Of a stretch of DNA of 64,000 bases, positions 24,784 to 33,804 are shown piece by piece. Numbering within the stretch: the first letter of the stretch is position 1; each line of letters starts with the position of its first letter. Both the position numbers and the translations under genes were made by a program. Where the stretch lies: assembly GCF_900186585.1 (NCBI RefSeq), contig NZ_FYDD01000002.1, forward strand, positions 310,001-374,000. The letters are read 5' to 3'. The stretch comes from Massiliimalia timonensis. Lineage in GTDB: Bacteria; Bacillota; Clostridia; Oscillospirales; Ruminococcaceae. The notes under the pieces were generated by a model. The model worked only from the letters and a program-made list of their open reading frames with translations, was not told where the DNA came from and did not search any database.

Positions 24784-26106
24784 ATGAAACATTTAAAAAG
24801 GATGCTTGCCATCTGTCTGGCCGCGGGATTGGGCTGTTCTATGGTTACCGGCTGCACTGATTCCGGGAAAAATAATGCGGACAAAGAAAAGGCGACCGTT
24901 GATATTTTTCAGTTTAAGGTAGAAGTAAACGACGCCTTAAAAACAGCGACCCAAACGTACATGAAAGAGCATAAAAATGTAACGATCAACCTGGAAACTG
25001 TCGGCGGCGGGGACGATTACGGCGCTGCCCTGCGGACCAAGATGTCCAGTTCTGACCAGCCGGAGATTTTTAATGTCGGCGGGCCGCAGGATATTGTGGA
25101 CTGGAAAAAGAATTTAGAAGATTTGTCTGATCAGGAGTGGATCGGCAAGGTGGCGGAAGGGCTGCTGGACGATGTTTCCGATAACGGGAAGGTTTACGGA
25201 CTGCCCATGTCGGTGGAAGGATATGGCTTTTTGTATAACAAGGACATTTTTGAAGCGGCTGGTATCGACGGGGAAAGCCTGAAAACCTACCAAGAAATCG
25301 ACCAGGCATTTGGAAAATTGCAGGAGATGATCGAGGACGGAAAGCTAAAAGACGAGTTCCCTGTCCTGGAAGCGGTGATGGAATACCCGGTAAAGGAAAC
25401 ATGGGTCACTGGGATGCATACGGCAAACGTCAGCCTGGGACAGGAGTTTTCCAGCGCCACAGAGGCGTTTGAATCAGAATCGATTGATTTCAAATACGGG
25501 GACCAGCTCAAAGACCTGATCGATTTACAGGTCAAATACACCTCCAGTGCAAAGACCCCATCTAATTTAAACGCGGTGGATTATTCCATGCAGGTGGGCG
25601 GCGGATATGCGATCGAACGGGTCGCGGTGATCCAGCAGGGAAACTGGGTGTATCCTGAAATTAAAAACGTTGATGAGGAGGTCGCCCAGCATACCGGTAT
25701 GATCCCGATCCCGCTAAAAGGCGTGTCAGAAGGAAATATTCCGGTTGGGGTACCGATCTACTGGTCGGTAAACAGCGGATCAAGCGATACGGATAAACAG
25801 GCCGCGAAAGACTTTTTAAACTGGCTGTACCAGTCTGAAGAAGGGAAAAAGATCGTGGTGGACGATTTAGGCTTTATTCCGCCGTTTACAAATTACGGCG
25901 ATCTGGCGCCGTCTGACCCGTTAAGTAAAATCGTTGCACAGCATGTAAAGGACGGAACGATCGCCCCGTGGGTGTGGACCGGTGCGCCGACCGGCTGGGC
26001 GCAGGAATCATTAGGGGTCAATATCCAGTCCTATGTGGCGGGAGAAAAAAGCTGGGACGAAGTAGTCAGGGAATCAAAAGCAGATTGGGAAAAGGCGAGA
26101 AAGTAA
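24784..26106 (+). CDS. Sugar ABC transporter substrate-binding lipoprotein
   Basis: The 440-residue family 1 solute-binding protein has a lipoprotein signal (VTGC, C24) and a MalE/MsmE-type sequence, including VYGLPMSVEGYGFLYNKDIF and the C-terminal KDFLNWLYQSEEGKKIVVDDL. It would capture an oligosaccharide outside the membrane for the two permeases downstream. The following alpha-glucosidase suggests alpha-glucosides such as isomaltose, maltose or raffinose-type sugars. The cognate ATPase is not in the cluster and is probably a shared MsmK-like protein elsewhere. Confidence 0.9.
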   Translation: MKHLKRMLAICLAAGLGCSMVTGCTDSGKNNADKEKATVDIFQFKVEVNDALKTATQTYMKEHKNVTINLETVGGGDDYGAALRTKMSSSDQPEIFNVGGPQDIVDWKKNLEDLSDQEWIGKVAEGLLDDVSDNGKVYGLPMSVEGYGFLYNKDIFEAAGIDGESLKTYQEIDQAFGKLQEMIEDGKLKDEFPVLEAVMEYPVKETWVTGMHTANVSLGQEFSSATEAFESESIDFKYGDQLKDLIDLQVKYTSSAKTPSNLNAVDYSMQVGGGYAIERVAVIQQGNWVYPEIKNVDEEVAQHTGMIPIPLKGVSEGNIPVGVPIYWSVNSGSSDTDKQAAKDFLNWLYQSEEGKKIVVDDLGFIPPFTNYGDLAPSDPLSKIVAQHVKDGTIAPWVWTGAPTGWAQESLGVNIQSYVAGEKSWDEVVRESKADWEKARK

Positions 26107-26110
26107 TATG

Positions 26111-26144
26111 AAAAAGCCGGGGGAAAGCGTTTCTCCGGCTTTTT
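26111..26144 (+). terminator. Leaky hairpin between binding protein and permeases
   Basis: Arms 26111-26120 and 26135-26144 form a GC-rich stem ending in five T, 18 bases before the next start. No new promoter is seen, so it likely lowers permease expression relative to the binding protein. Confidence 0.8.
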
Positions 26145-26161
26145 AAGAGGAGGTATGTCTG

Positions 26162-27025
26162 ATGAAAAGACCCAAATGGGGCTTTTGGGTGTTTATTGCC
26201 CCGGCGCTGATCGCTTTTATTCTTGTTCAGCTGATCCCGGCGTTTACCGGCATTTATTATTCTTTTACCGATTGGAATGGGATCGGGAACGAAGTTTCCT
26301 TGGTGGGGGTCAGAAACTATGCTGATATTTTTGAGGATTCCGGTTTTTGGCGGTCTTTCCTGTTTACGGCTGTGTTTGCGGCCTGCGCGGTAGTAAGCTT
26401 AAATGTAGTGGGATTTTTTCTGGCGCTTTTGGTGACCCAGGCGGTCCCGCTGCGCAGCCTGATGCGCAGTGTATTTTTCCTGCCCAACCTGATCGGGGGG
26501 ATTCTGTTGGGCTTTACCTGGCAGTTTATCTTTACGCAGGCGTTTGATTCAGTAGGAAAGGCCTTGGGGATTCCTTGGCTGCAGGGCTGGTTATCTACCC
26601 CGGCCACCGCGGCGCTGGGACTTTTGATTTTGGTGACTTGGCAGCTTTCCGGATATATGATGATCATTTATATTGCGCAGATTCAGAATATCCCGGACAG
26701 TGTGATGGAGGCCGCACAGATCGACGGCGCCAACGGCTGGCACCGCCTGACAAAAATCATCCTGCCGCTGGTGGCCCCTGCATTTACGATAGGTTTATTC
26801 CTATCCCTGACCAATTCCTTTAAAATGTACGACCAAAACCTGTCGCTGACCGGCGGGGGACCTTATCATTCTACCGAAATGCTGGCTATGAACATTTATA
26901 ATTCTGCTTTTAAATTTAATCAGCTAGGCATCGCGCAGGCAAAAGCGGTCCTCTTTTTGATCGTGGTTGCGGCCATCAGCCTGACACAGCTGTACCTGAG
27001 CAAGAAAAGGGAGGTGGAGATGTGA
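26162..27025 (+). CDS. Sugar ABC transporter permease, MalF/MsmF type
   Basis: The 287-residue permease has six predicted membrane segments and the EAA loop EAAQIDGANGWHRLTKIILPLV that contacts the ATPase. It pairs with the next gene to form the channel. The start follows AAGAGGAGGT. Its stop overlaps the next start. Confidence 0.92.
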   Translation: MKRPKWGFWVFIAPALIAFILVQLIPAFTGIYYSFTDWNGIGNEVSLVGVRNYADIFEDSGFWRSFLFTAVFAACAVVSLNVVGFFLALLVTQAVPLRSLMRSVFFLPNLIGGILLGFTWQFIFTQAFDSVGKALGIPWLQGWLSTPATAALGLLILVTWQLSGYMMIIYIAQIQNIPDSVMEAAQIDGANGWHRLTKIILPLVAPAFTIGLFLSLTNSFKMYDQNLSLTGGGPYHSTEMLAMNIYNSAFKFNQLGIAQAKAVLFLIVVAAISLTQLYLSKKREVEM

Positions 27026-27852
27026 TGGGCAGGACGCGAATGAAACGGATCGGCCTGTTTTTACTGGGGAGCTTGCTGGCATTATTGTTTTTATCCCCGA
27101 TCTGGATTTTGCTGATCAACTCCTTTAAATCACTAAAAAACATTTATTTAGATGTACTTGGGCTGCCGAACCGGGACACCTTTCTCTGGAAAAACTATCC
27201 GGAAGCATTTGAAAAGCTGGATTTTGCCACCTCTTTTTTCAATTCGGCCGCAATTACGATATCGGCTACGGTTTTGATTTTAATTTTCTGCGCCATGGCT
27301 GCATGGGCGTTGGTGCGTTATAAGTGGAAGATCAGCAATATCATTTTCCTGTCATTCGCCGCGGCGATGCTGATCCCCTTTCAGTGTGTGATGCTGCCGC
27401 TGGTAAGCCTGATGGATGCCATGAACATGATGAACCGGCCGGGGATCGTGGTGATGTATTTGGGGTTTGGGGCAAGCCTTTCCATTATCATGCTGCACGG
27501 GTTTATCAAAAATGTTCCGCTGGAGCTGGAAGAGGCGGCTACGATAGACGGCTGCAATATGTTCCAGACCTTTTTTCGGATCGTTCTGCCGCTGTTAAAG
27601 ACGATCCTGATTACCGTTGCGATTTTGAATGTGATGTGGATCTGGAATGACTTTTTGCTGCCGCAGCTGATGATCAACAAAACCGGCTGGCAGACCCTGC
27701 CGCTGAAGACCTTCCTATTTTTCGGCCAGTTTTCCAAGCGGTGGGATTTAGCCACCGCAGGGCTGCTTCTTTGTATGATCCCGATCGTGATTTTTTATCT
27801 GTTCTGCCAGAAGTATATCGTCAAAGGCGTGACAGAGGGTGCGATCAAGTAG
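27025..27852 (+). CDS. Sugar ABC transporter permease, MalG/MsmG type
   Basis: The 275-residue permease has six membrane segments and the EAA motif EEAATIDGCNMFQTFFRIVLP. The ATG at 27025 shares one base with the upstream stop and lies eight bases after GGGAGGTGG, so it is preferred over the GTG at 27022. The C-terminus QKYIVKGVTEGAIK is typical of this family. Confidence 0.92.
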   Translation: MGRTRMKRIGLFLLGSLLALLFLSPIWILLINSFKSLKNIYLDVLGLPNRDTFLWKNYPEAFEKLDFATSFFNSAAITISATVLILIFCAMAAWALVRYKWKISNIIFLSFAAAMLIPFQCVMLPLVSLMDAMNMMNRPGIVVMYLGFGASLSIIMLHGFIKNVPLELEEAATIDGCNMFQTFFRIVLPLLKTILITVAILNVMWIWNDFLLPQLMINKTGWQTLPLKTFLFFGQFSKRWDLATAGLLLCMIPIVIFYLFCQKYIVKGVTEGAIK

Positions 27853-27866
27853 ATAGGAGGAACGCG

Positions 27867-29546
27867 ATGAAAAAAACATGGTGGAAGGAAAGCGTTGTAT
27901 ACCAGATCTATCCCAGAAGCTTTTGTGATTCTAACGGCGACGGGATCGGGGACTTAAACGGGATCTTATCCAAACTGGATTACCTCAAAGAACTGGGGAT
28001 CGACGTGATATGGCTTTCTCCGGTATACCAGTCCCCGAATGACGATAATGGATACGATATTTCAGATTATCAGGCGATCATGGCGGAATTTGGCACGATG
28101 GAGGACTTTGACCGGCTGCTTTTCCAGATCCACAAGCTTGGGATGCGATTAGTGATGGACTTGGTGGTAAACCATACCTCTGATGAACATCCGTGGTTTA
28201 CGGAAAGTAGAAGCTCCCGGGACAACCCATACCGGGATTATTATATTTGGCGGGAGGGAAACGGAAACTGTCCACCGAATAATTGGGGGTCCGTGTTCGG
28301 CGGCAGCGCTTGGGAATTTGATGAACACACAAACATGTATTACCTGCATCTTTTTTCCAAAAAACAGCCTGACCTGAACTGGGAGAATCCGACAGTACGG
28401 GAAGAAGTGTTCCAAATGATGAAATGGTGGCTGGACAAGGGGATCGACGGCTTTCGGATGGATGTCATCAGCATGATCTCCAAAACGCCGGGACTCCCTA
28501 ACGGCCCTGTTCAAAATGGGCTTTACGGCGACGCTTCCCCTTATACTGTCAACGGCCCGCGCGTGCATGAGTATTTGCAGCAGATGAACCGGGAAGTGCT
28601 TTCCCGGTATGATGTAATGACAGTTGGCGAAACGCCGGGCGTAACGGTGGAGGAGGCCCGAAAATATGCAGGGGAAGAGGGGGATGAGCTTTCCATGGTG
28701 TTCCAGTTTGAACATATGGGACTGGACGACCACCCGTTAGGCTTTAAATGGAATGATACCCCGCCCAAGCTGGTAAAACTGAAAGCCACCCTTTCCAAAT
28801 GGCAGACCGAATTGGCGGGAAAGGCGTGGAACAGCCTGTACTGGAGCAATCATGACCAGCCCCGTGCCGTTTCAAGGTTTGGCGACGATTCCCCAAAGCA
28901 CCGGGTCCAGTCGGCAAAAATGCTTGCCACCTGTCTGCATATGATGCAGGGCACGCCCTATATTTATCAAGGGGAAGAACTGGGGATGACGAACATCTCC
29001 TTTGAAACGATCAGCCAGTACCGGGATATTGAAAGCCTGAATGCTTTCCGGGAGCTGACCGGAAATGGAATCCTAACACAACCGGAGATGCTGCGTTATC
29101 TCCGGCGTAAAAGTAGGGATAACGCCCGTACCCCCATGCAGTGGGATGACACCCTAAACGCGGGATTTACCACAGGGGAGCCATGGATCGAGGTAAATCC
29201 GAATTACCCGCAGATCAATGCGAAACAACAGATAGCAGACCCGGATTCAGTATACCGTTACTACCAGAAATTGATTCGGCTGAGAAAAACACACAGAATC
29301 ATTGTTTACGGGAGCTATGAGCTGCTAGACCCGAATGATGAAACGATTTTTGCATATACTAGAAAAATGGAGGGGCAGAAGCTGCTATGCGCCTGCAATT
29401 TCAGTTCGCGGGAAGAAGTGTTTTTCCCGCCGGAGGAATTTATCGTCCGGCCGGGGGTTTGCCTGATCGACAATGCAGTGGCACGGTACTGCTGCGAATC
29501 TCAGATGACGCTGCAGCCTTATGAAGCTTTTGTCTATTTGATTTAA
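27867..29546 (+). CDS. GH13 alpha-glucosidase, oligo-1,6-glucosidase type
   Basis: The 559-residue cytoplasmic enzyme hydrolyses alpha-glucosidic bonds of imported oligosaccharides. The catalytic triad is visible: nucleophile D199 in GFRMDVIS, acid/base E255 in TVGETPG, and D330 in WSNHDQPR. The substrate-position motif QPDLNWENP and MDLVVNHTSDEH match GH13_31 oligo-1,6-glucosidases and alpha-glucosidases. A valine follows the MDL strand in MDLVVNHT, often seen in alpha-1,6-acting members, so isomaltose-type sugars are possible. The ATG follows AGGAGG and is the fourth gene of the sugar operon. Confidence 0.92.
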   Translation: MKKTWWKESVVYQIYPRSFCDSNGDGIGDLNGILSKLDYLKELGIDVIWLSPVYQSPNDDNGYDISDYQAIMAEFGTMEDFDRLLFQIHKLGMRLVMDLVVNHTSDEHPWFTESRSSRDNPYRDYYIWREGNGNCPPNNWGSVFGGSAWEFDEHTNMYYLHLFSKKQPDLNWENPTVREEVFQMMKWWLDKGIDGFRMDVISMISKTPGLPNGPVQNGLYGDASPYTVNGPRVHEYLQQMNREVLSRYDVMTVGETPGVTVEEARKYAGEEGDELSMVFQFEHMGLDDHPLGFKWNDTPPKLVKLKATLSKWQTELAGKAWNSLYWSNHDQPRAVSRFGDDSPKHRVQSAKMLATCLHMMQGTPYIYQGEELGMTNISFETISQYRDIESLNAFRELTGNGILTQPEMLRYLRRKSRDNARTPMQWDDTLNAGFTTGEPWIEVNPNYPQINAKQQIADPDSVYRYYQKLIRLRKTHRIIVYGSYELLDPNDETIFAYTRKMEGQKLLCACNFSSREEVFFPPEEFIVRPGVCLIDNAVARYCCESQMTLQPYEAFVYLI

Positions 29547-29562
29547 AAAGGAGCCTGATTTT

Positions 29563-29790
29563 ATGGTAACACGAAGGATTCGGTTGGAAACGATCAATGA
29601 TGTGAAAAGTTTTAATACCAAAGCGATCCATTGCCCGTATGAATTGGATTTGGTATCCGGACGTTATAAGATCGATGGAAAATCCATCATGGGAATTTTC
29701 AGTCTGGACCTGTCGCAGCCAATCGAGCTGCACCTTTACTGCGAAGAAAATGACCCTGTAGTAAAGGAATTTGATGAGTTTGCAGTATAA
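29563..29790 (+). CDS. HPr-fold protein without active-site His, Crh-like
   Basis: The 75-residue protein aligns with HPr over DLVSGRYKIDGKSIMGIFSLDL, which includes the conserved serine (S41 in KSIMG) that HPr kinase phosphorylates in HPr and Crh. The N-terminal GLHARP motif with the phosphotransfer histidine is absent; the matching stretch reads NDVKSFNTKAIHCP. It therefore cannot act in PTS phosphotransfer but may act as a Crh-like co-regulator. Such His-less HPr paralogues are seen in clostridia. Its place at the end of an alpha-glucoside operon suggests a link with catabolite control, which is inference. Confidence 0.83.
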   Translation: MVTRRIRLETINDVKSFNTKAIHCPYELDLVSGRYKIDGKSIMGIFSLDLSQPIELHLYCEENDPVVKEFDEFAV

Positions 29791-29828
29791 AAAGAGAGTG
29801 GAAAGTTTTATCTTTCCACTCTCTTTTT
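29789..29828. terminator. Bidirectional terminator
   Basis: A perfect 17-bp stem (29789-29805 with 29812-29828) has A and T runs on both sides. It ends the sugar operon and the minus-strand glycosyltransferase operon. Confidence 0.92.
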
Positions 29829-29837
29829 ATACTACCG

Positions 29838-30776
29838 TTAATTGCGGCGGAACCGGTTGCTCTCTTTGATAATATAAATGGGACGGTTTTTGTTTTCCAT
29901 ATAGTCTTTTGCAATATATTGGCCGATGATACCAATAAAGGACATCTGGATTCCCCCTAAAAAGAGGATCAGATCCGTCATCCAGAGCCAACCGCTGACC
30001 GGGGCATCCAGCCCAATCTGCACAAGGCCGTAAATGCTGATAACAAGCGCTGCCAGCACTAAAAGAACGCCGACAATGCTTGCCAGGGTGATCGGGGCGG
30101 TGGAAAAGGAGAAGATTCCGTCGATCGCATAACGGAAGAGGCTTTTTAAGGTCCACTTGGTTTGTCCTGCCGCGCGTTCTACATTGCGGAACGGAAGCCA
30201 TTTGGTTTCAAACCCGACAAAGGAAAAGATCCCTTTCATATAGCGGTTGTATTCTTTCATTTTCAGGATGGAATCCACCATCAGGCGGTTCATCATCCGG
30301 AAGTCCCCAGCGCCATCACTCATTTCCAAACGGCACATTTTCTGGATCACTTTATAAAAGCTGCGGGAAAGAAAATTTCTGAGTTTCCCCTCCCCCTCCC
30401 GGTCTTCCCGAAAACCGGCACAGCAGTCGTAGCCCTCTTGGCTGACTGCCTCGTACATGGCGGGCAGGAGAGCCGGCGGATGCTGTAAATCCGCGTCCAT
30501 GATGACGCAGTAGTCACCCTTGGCATGCTTTAAACCGGCGTACATGGCGGCTTCTTTCCCGAAATTTCTGGAAAAGGAAAAGTAGTTGCAGCGGGGGTCT
30601 TTATAAGAAAGAGATTTTAAAACCTCCATGGTGTGGTCGTTGCTTCCATCATCCACAAAGATAAATTCTGTTTCTGTATCTGGGATTCCCTCCATGACTT
30701 TTGACACTTCCCGGTAAAATAGGGGAAGGGATTCCTCTTCGTTATAGCAAGGCACAACAATACTGATCTTATCCAT
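29838..30776 (-). CDS. GtrB/CsbB-type polyprenyl-phosphate glycosyltransferase
   Basis: The 312-residue GT2 enzyme has an N-terminal catalytic domain (VPCYNEEESLPLFY, VDDGSNDHT, MDADLQHPP) and two C-terminal membrane helices. It loads a sugar from a nucleotide donor onto undecaprenyl phosphate on the inner face of the membrane. It overlaps the GtrA gene by eight bases. With GtrA and YfhO-like genes upstream it forms the three-part envelope glycosylation system known for lipoteichoic acid in Bacillus and Staphylococcus (CsbB, GtcA, YfhO). It is last in the operon. Confidence 0.92.
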   Translation of the reverse strand: MDKISIVVPCYNEEESLPLFYREVSKVMEGIPDTETEFIFVDDGSNDHTMEVLKSLSYKDPRCNYFSFSRNFGKEAAMYAGLKHAKGDYCVIMDADLQHPPALLPAMYEAVSQEGYDCCAGFREDREGEGKLRNFLSRSFYKVIQKMCRLEMSDGAGDFRMMNRLMVDSILKMKEYNRYMKGIFSFVGFETKWLPFRNVERAAGQTKWTLKSLFRYAIDGIFSFSTAPITLASIVGVLLVLAALVISIYGLVQIGLDAPVSGWLWMTDLILFLGGIQMSFIGIIGQYIAKDYMENKNRPIYIIKESNRFRRN

Positions 30777-31170
30777 GCTGGTTTTCCCCCTTAATAAAGA
30801 TTTTGCTTTTACAGATGATATAATTGGCCAGTACGGTGATCACACTGACGAACAGCTTTGACCACATCGGTGAAAAACTGAGAAGATTGATAAAGCAGAA
30901 CAGCAACACATTTTCCGCTAAAAGTGTGATGAAACGAAGCCCAACAAAGGAAAGGAATTCCTTTTTTACGTCCTGGTCAGAGTGAAATACCATCTTTCGG
31001 TTCGTATAATATGCGAATAAAACGGCTGCGACCCAAGCGATGGTATTGGCGACTAAATAATTGACATGGCATTGCAGCAACAGAAAATACACCACATAAT
31101 TGACGGCTGTGGTCAAAACGCCGTTGATACCGTAACGGATCAATTCCTTGAAGTTTTCCTTGTTCATCAT
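30769..31170 (-). CDS. GtrA/GtcA family membrane protein
   Basis: The 133-residue protein has four predicted helices and the family pattern FKELIRYGINGVLTTAVNYVVYF with NRKMVF after helix two. GtrA proteins are thought to flip the polyprenyl-phosphate sugar to the outer face. The ATG at 31170 follows AAGGAAGG; the frame extends upstream but that part overlaps the preceding gene. Its end overlaps the GtrB start, so the two are translationally coupled. Confidence 0.9.
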   Translation of the reverse strand: MMNKENFKELIRYGINGVLTTAVNYVVYFLLLQCHVNYLVANTIAWVAAVLFAYYTNRKMVFHSDQDVKKEFLSFVGLRFITLLAENVLLFCFINLLSFSPMWSKLFVSVITVLANYIICKSKIFIKGENQHG

Positions 31171-31187
31171 GTGTCCTTCCTTTATGT

Positions 31188-33665
31188 TTATTTGCTTTGT
31201 GCCGGGCTGGATAAGGCCGGTTTTCCCCGGCGTGTACGCCTGATCTCCCAAATCATTCCTACAGCCAGCACGGCCAGTGCCAGCAGGCTAATGGCTATGC
31301 CTAAATTCCTGCCCGGAGGTGTGAAGGTGATCTGTATTTGATGGCTCCCTTTGGTGATCGGGAATCCGACAAAGGCTGTGTTCACGGTTTCGATCTCCAC
31401 TTCTTTCCCGTCCACAAACGCCTGATAACCGTTTTGAATTGGAAGAGAGGTGACAAAATACCCGTCTTTTTGTACCTCTGCGCTGCCCTGAAGCACGGTG
31501 TTTCCTTTGGTTTCCTGAAAAGAAAGAGGGGTGATCCCTTCATTGCCCATCTTTGCGTTATCATATAGATATGCTTTTATGTTGGAAATTTGGTAATCTC
31601 CCTTGCTGAATGTGAAGTCCAGAGTGTCAATGGGCTGGCTGGAAGAAAGGTAATAGGTAAATTGATGGTTGTGATTTGGATAGGCTGCTGAATCGGCGGA
31701 CAGCTTGTTCCGGATCCCATTGCAGGAGATGATCACAGCCCGTCCATCCGGATTTTCCACCTCAAAGGTCAAGATCAAGGTATGCCCTGCCGGGATCGGT
31801 TGGGTTAAACTGGCCGTTAACTCTGTTTCCTGCTTCACATGAAGGTCATACACACCATCGGAAGATGCAGTTTCTAATCCGTCCGGGGACGGTTCGATGC
31901 TGTAATCTAGCTGAAATGGCGTTACTTCGGATTGGAATGGGATTTCCTCCGCGTTGGAAACAATGGTATAGTTTGTCATTGCATCCAGTGTTTCCGGATA
32001 AGAAAGGGTGTCAAACTGCGCTTTTCCCATCAGATTGTAGCTGACGTAAGCGGTAGGGAGCACAGAATCATTTTCAGCAAGTACGTTTTCTCCCTTTTGC
32101 AGCTTTACCGTATATCCGTCAGGAAGCATTTGGTTGGTGGTTTGCAGGTATTGGATTCCCATCAGATATTCAAAAAATGGGTTCGGAGCCGCCAACAGGG
32201 CGACGCGGTTATTGATGCTGATCGGGTTTTTCATCAGATCATAATAAAATGCAGAATATTCCGTATTCATGCTGGATGAATACATCGTGCTTTTTTTCAT
32301 TCCCTGAACAGGGGTCAGGTTGACAGTGGCGATCGCTTCGTCTGTGTCGATCTGGTCAAAACGCGCATTGGTGTTTTGATATACCTGTTTCATTTCTTCC
32401 TCGGTAAAAACCGCCTGGCGGGGATCCTCGGCCGGGACAAAGCTTTCGGTGCGGTTTGTCTGGACAAATAGAAGCGGCGGGACGACCAGCAGGGACAGAT
32501 AGGGAAGAAGCTTCCCCTTTGCGCGTTGGGAAAACAGGAAAAACAGCAGCAGAAATACTGCGTCCAGAATGACCAGCCATTTGAAGGATTGGAAAAACAG
32601 CGGAACGAAGCTTAACAGCAAAAGCCATAGGCTGTGTTTTAATGTTTGCTGATACAGCGCCGCCAGCACTGTAATACAAATAAGAATGACCAGCGGAACA
32701 AACGGAATTAAAATCTTTGACTTGATATACAGGCCGCCGTTTAAGATAAACGGCACGATATTCAGGAATACCGCACAAAAGACCGCGATGCCAAGGCCTC
32801 TGGTAGGACGGTGCTTGATCCCCAGAAATAGGCCGTATAAGCTGACTAAGGTCAAGCCGCAGCTATACCCGCTGTAGAGCAGGGAGCGCAGTGTGGGATT
32901 GACCGCCAGAATGATGGGAAGCGACGCCCCGGAGCCATTGTCCTTGGTATGCTCCAGCAGAACCAAGGCGGTAGGCACCAGTAAAACCGCCGCCAATGCC
33001 ACGGCGATCCCGCAGCCGATGATAAAATAAAAGACGGTTCGTTTTTCCCGGGAACGGTAAAGCAGATAAATGAAACAAACTGCAAAGCAGGAGATCGAAA
33101 AATAAAAGCTGTGCAGGATAAACATCAGTGCAGATAACACAAATGGTACGATCCTGCCTTGTTTTAAGAAGTAGTCGATTGCCAAAAGCGCCAAAAACAG
33201 CCACGGCAGGTAATTGACAAACATCAGTTGGCGGTGTGCTTGGAAGAAACAGGAGGCGCATGCCAAGAGCATCCCTCCGAGAAAACAGAAAAATGGGGCA
33301 AAGCCCTGCTTTTTCAGCCAGAAATAACACAGGTTTACCGAAGCGATGATGCCAAGTACGGCGTAAACGATCAAAATCGTTTTCATCGGTACCATGGGCA
33401 GCAGACAGCCGATCAGGATGTCAGGCCGCAGGTACCCGTAATAGGAGAACATATAAAAATTACTTCCAGCACCCAAGTCGGAGTAATCGATCAGCAGGCT
33501 GCCCGTTTCATAAACGTTCTGCCTAAAATGCTCGGCAATACTTACATGCTGGCAGAGCCAGTCTACTTCAGAGCCAAAGGCAGAACCGGCAGGCACAGAA
33601 AAAAACAGCAACACAAGCACAGCCGCTGTTAATAGGATCGGATATAGAATTTGTTTTTTAGGCAT
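31188..33665 (-). CDS. YfhO-like membrane glycosyltransferase
   Basis: The 825-residue GT-C-fold protein has about twelve membrane segments in the first half, a large extracellular domain (roughly residues 400-790) and a final helix near the C-terminus followed by a basic tail. The N-terminus shows FGSEVDWLCQH, the acidic loop region expected of YfhO. In this family the protein moves the lipid-linked sugar onto an extracellular polymer such as lipoteichoic acid. It is the first gene of the operon, its ATG follows GGAAAGGAG, and it is divergent from a two-component system. Confidence 0.87.
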   Translation of the reverse strand: MPKKQILYPILLTAAVLVLLFFSVPAGSAFGSEVDWLCQHVSIAEHFRQNVYETGSLLIDYSDLGAGSNFYMFSYYGYLRPDILIGCLLPMVPMKTILIVYAVLGIIASVNLCYFWLKKQGFAPFFCFLGGMLLACASCFFQAHRQLMFVNYLPWLFLALLAIDYFLKQGRIVPFVLSALMFILHSFYFSISCFAVCFIYLLYRSREKRTVFYFIIGCGIAVALAAVLLVPTALVLLEHTKDNGSGASLPIILAVNPTLRSLLYSGYSCGLTLVSLYGLFLGIKHRPTRGLGIAVFCAVFLNIVPFILNGGLYIKSKILIPFVPLVILICITVLAALYQQTLKHSLWLLLLSFVPLFFQSFKWLVILDAVFLLLFFLFSQRAKGKLLPYLSLLVVPPLLFVQTNRTESFVPAEDPRQAVFTEEEMKQVYQNTNARFDQIDTDEAIATVNLTPVQGMKKSTMYSSSMNTEYSAFYYDLMKNPISINNRVALLAAPNPFFEYLMGIQYLQTTNQMLPDGYTVKLQKGENVLAENDSVLPTAYVSYNLMGKAQFDTLSYPETLDAMTNYTIVSNAEEIPFQSEVTPFQLDYSIEPSPDGLETASSDGVYDLHVKQETELTASLTQPIPAGHTLILTFEVENPDGRAVIISCNGIRNKLSADSAAYPNHNHQFTYYLSSSQPIDTLDFTFSKGDYQISNIKAYLYDNAKMGNEGITPLSFQETKGNTVLQGSAEVQKDGYFVTSLPIQNGYQAFVDGKEVEIETVNTAFVGFPITKGSHQIQITFTPPGRNLGIAISLLALAVLAVGMIWEIRRTRRGKPALSSPAQSK

Positions 33666-33746
33666 GGCACGGCTCCTTTCCAATCAATGATTATACTTCC
33701 GATTCCTTAATTGTTACCGAAAGAAAATCTAAAGAATTCTTAAGAT

Positions 33747-33775
33747 TTTCAAATTGGGAAGAATCGTGTATAATA
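33747..33775 (+). promoter_or_regulatory. Promoter for the two-component system
   Basis: TTTTCA at 33747-33752 and a perfect TATAAT at 33770-33775 are 17 bp apart, 29 bp before the response regulator ATG. The upstream sequence TTCTTAAGATTTTC is AT-rich. Confidence 0.68.
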
Positions 33776-33804
33776 GGGCTAAGGAAAGAAAGAGAGGTCC
33801 CTGT

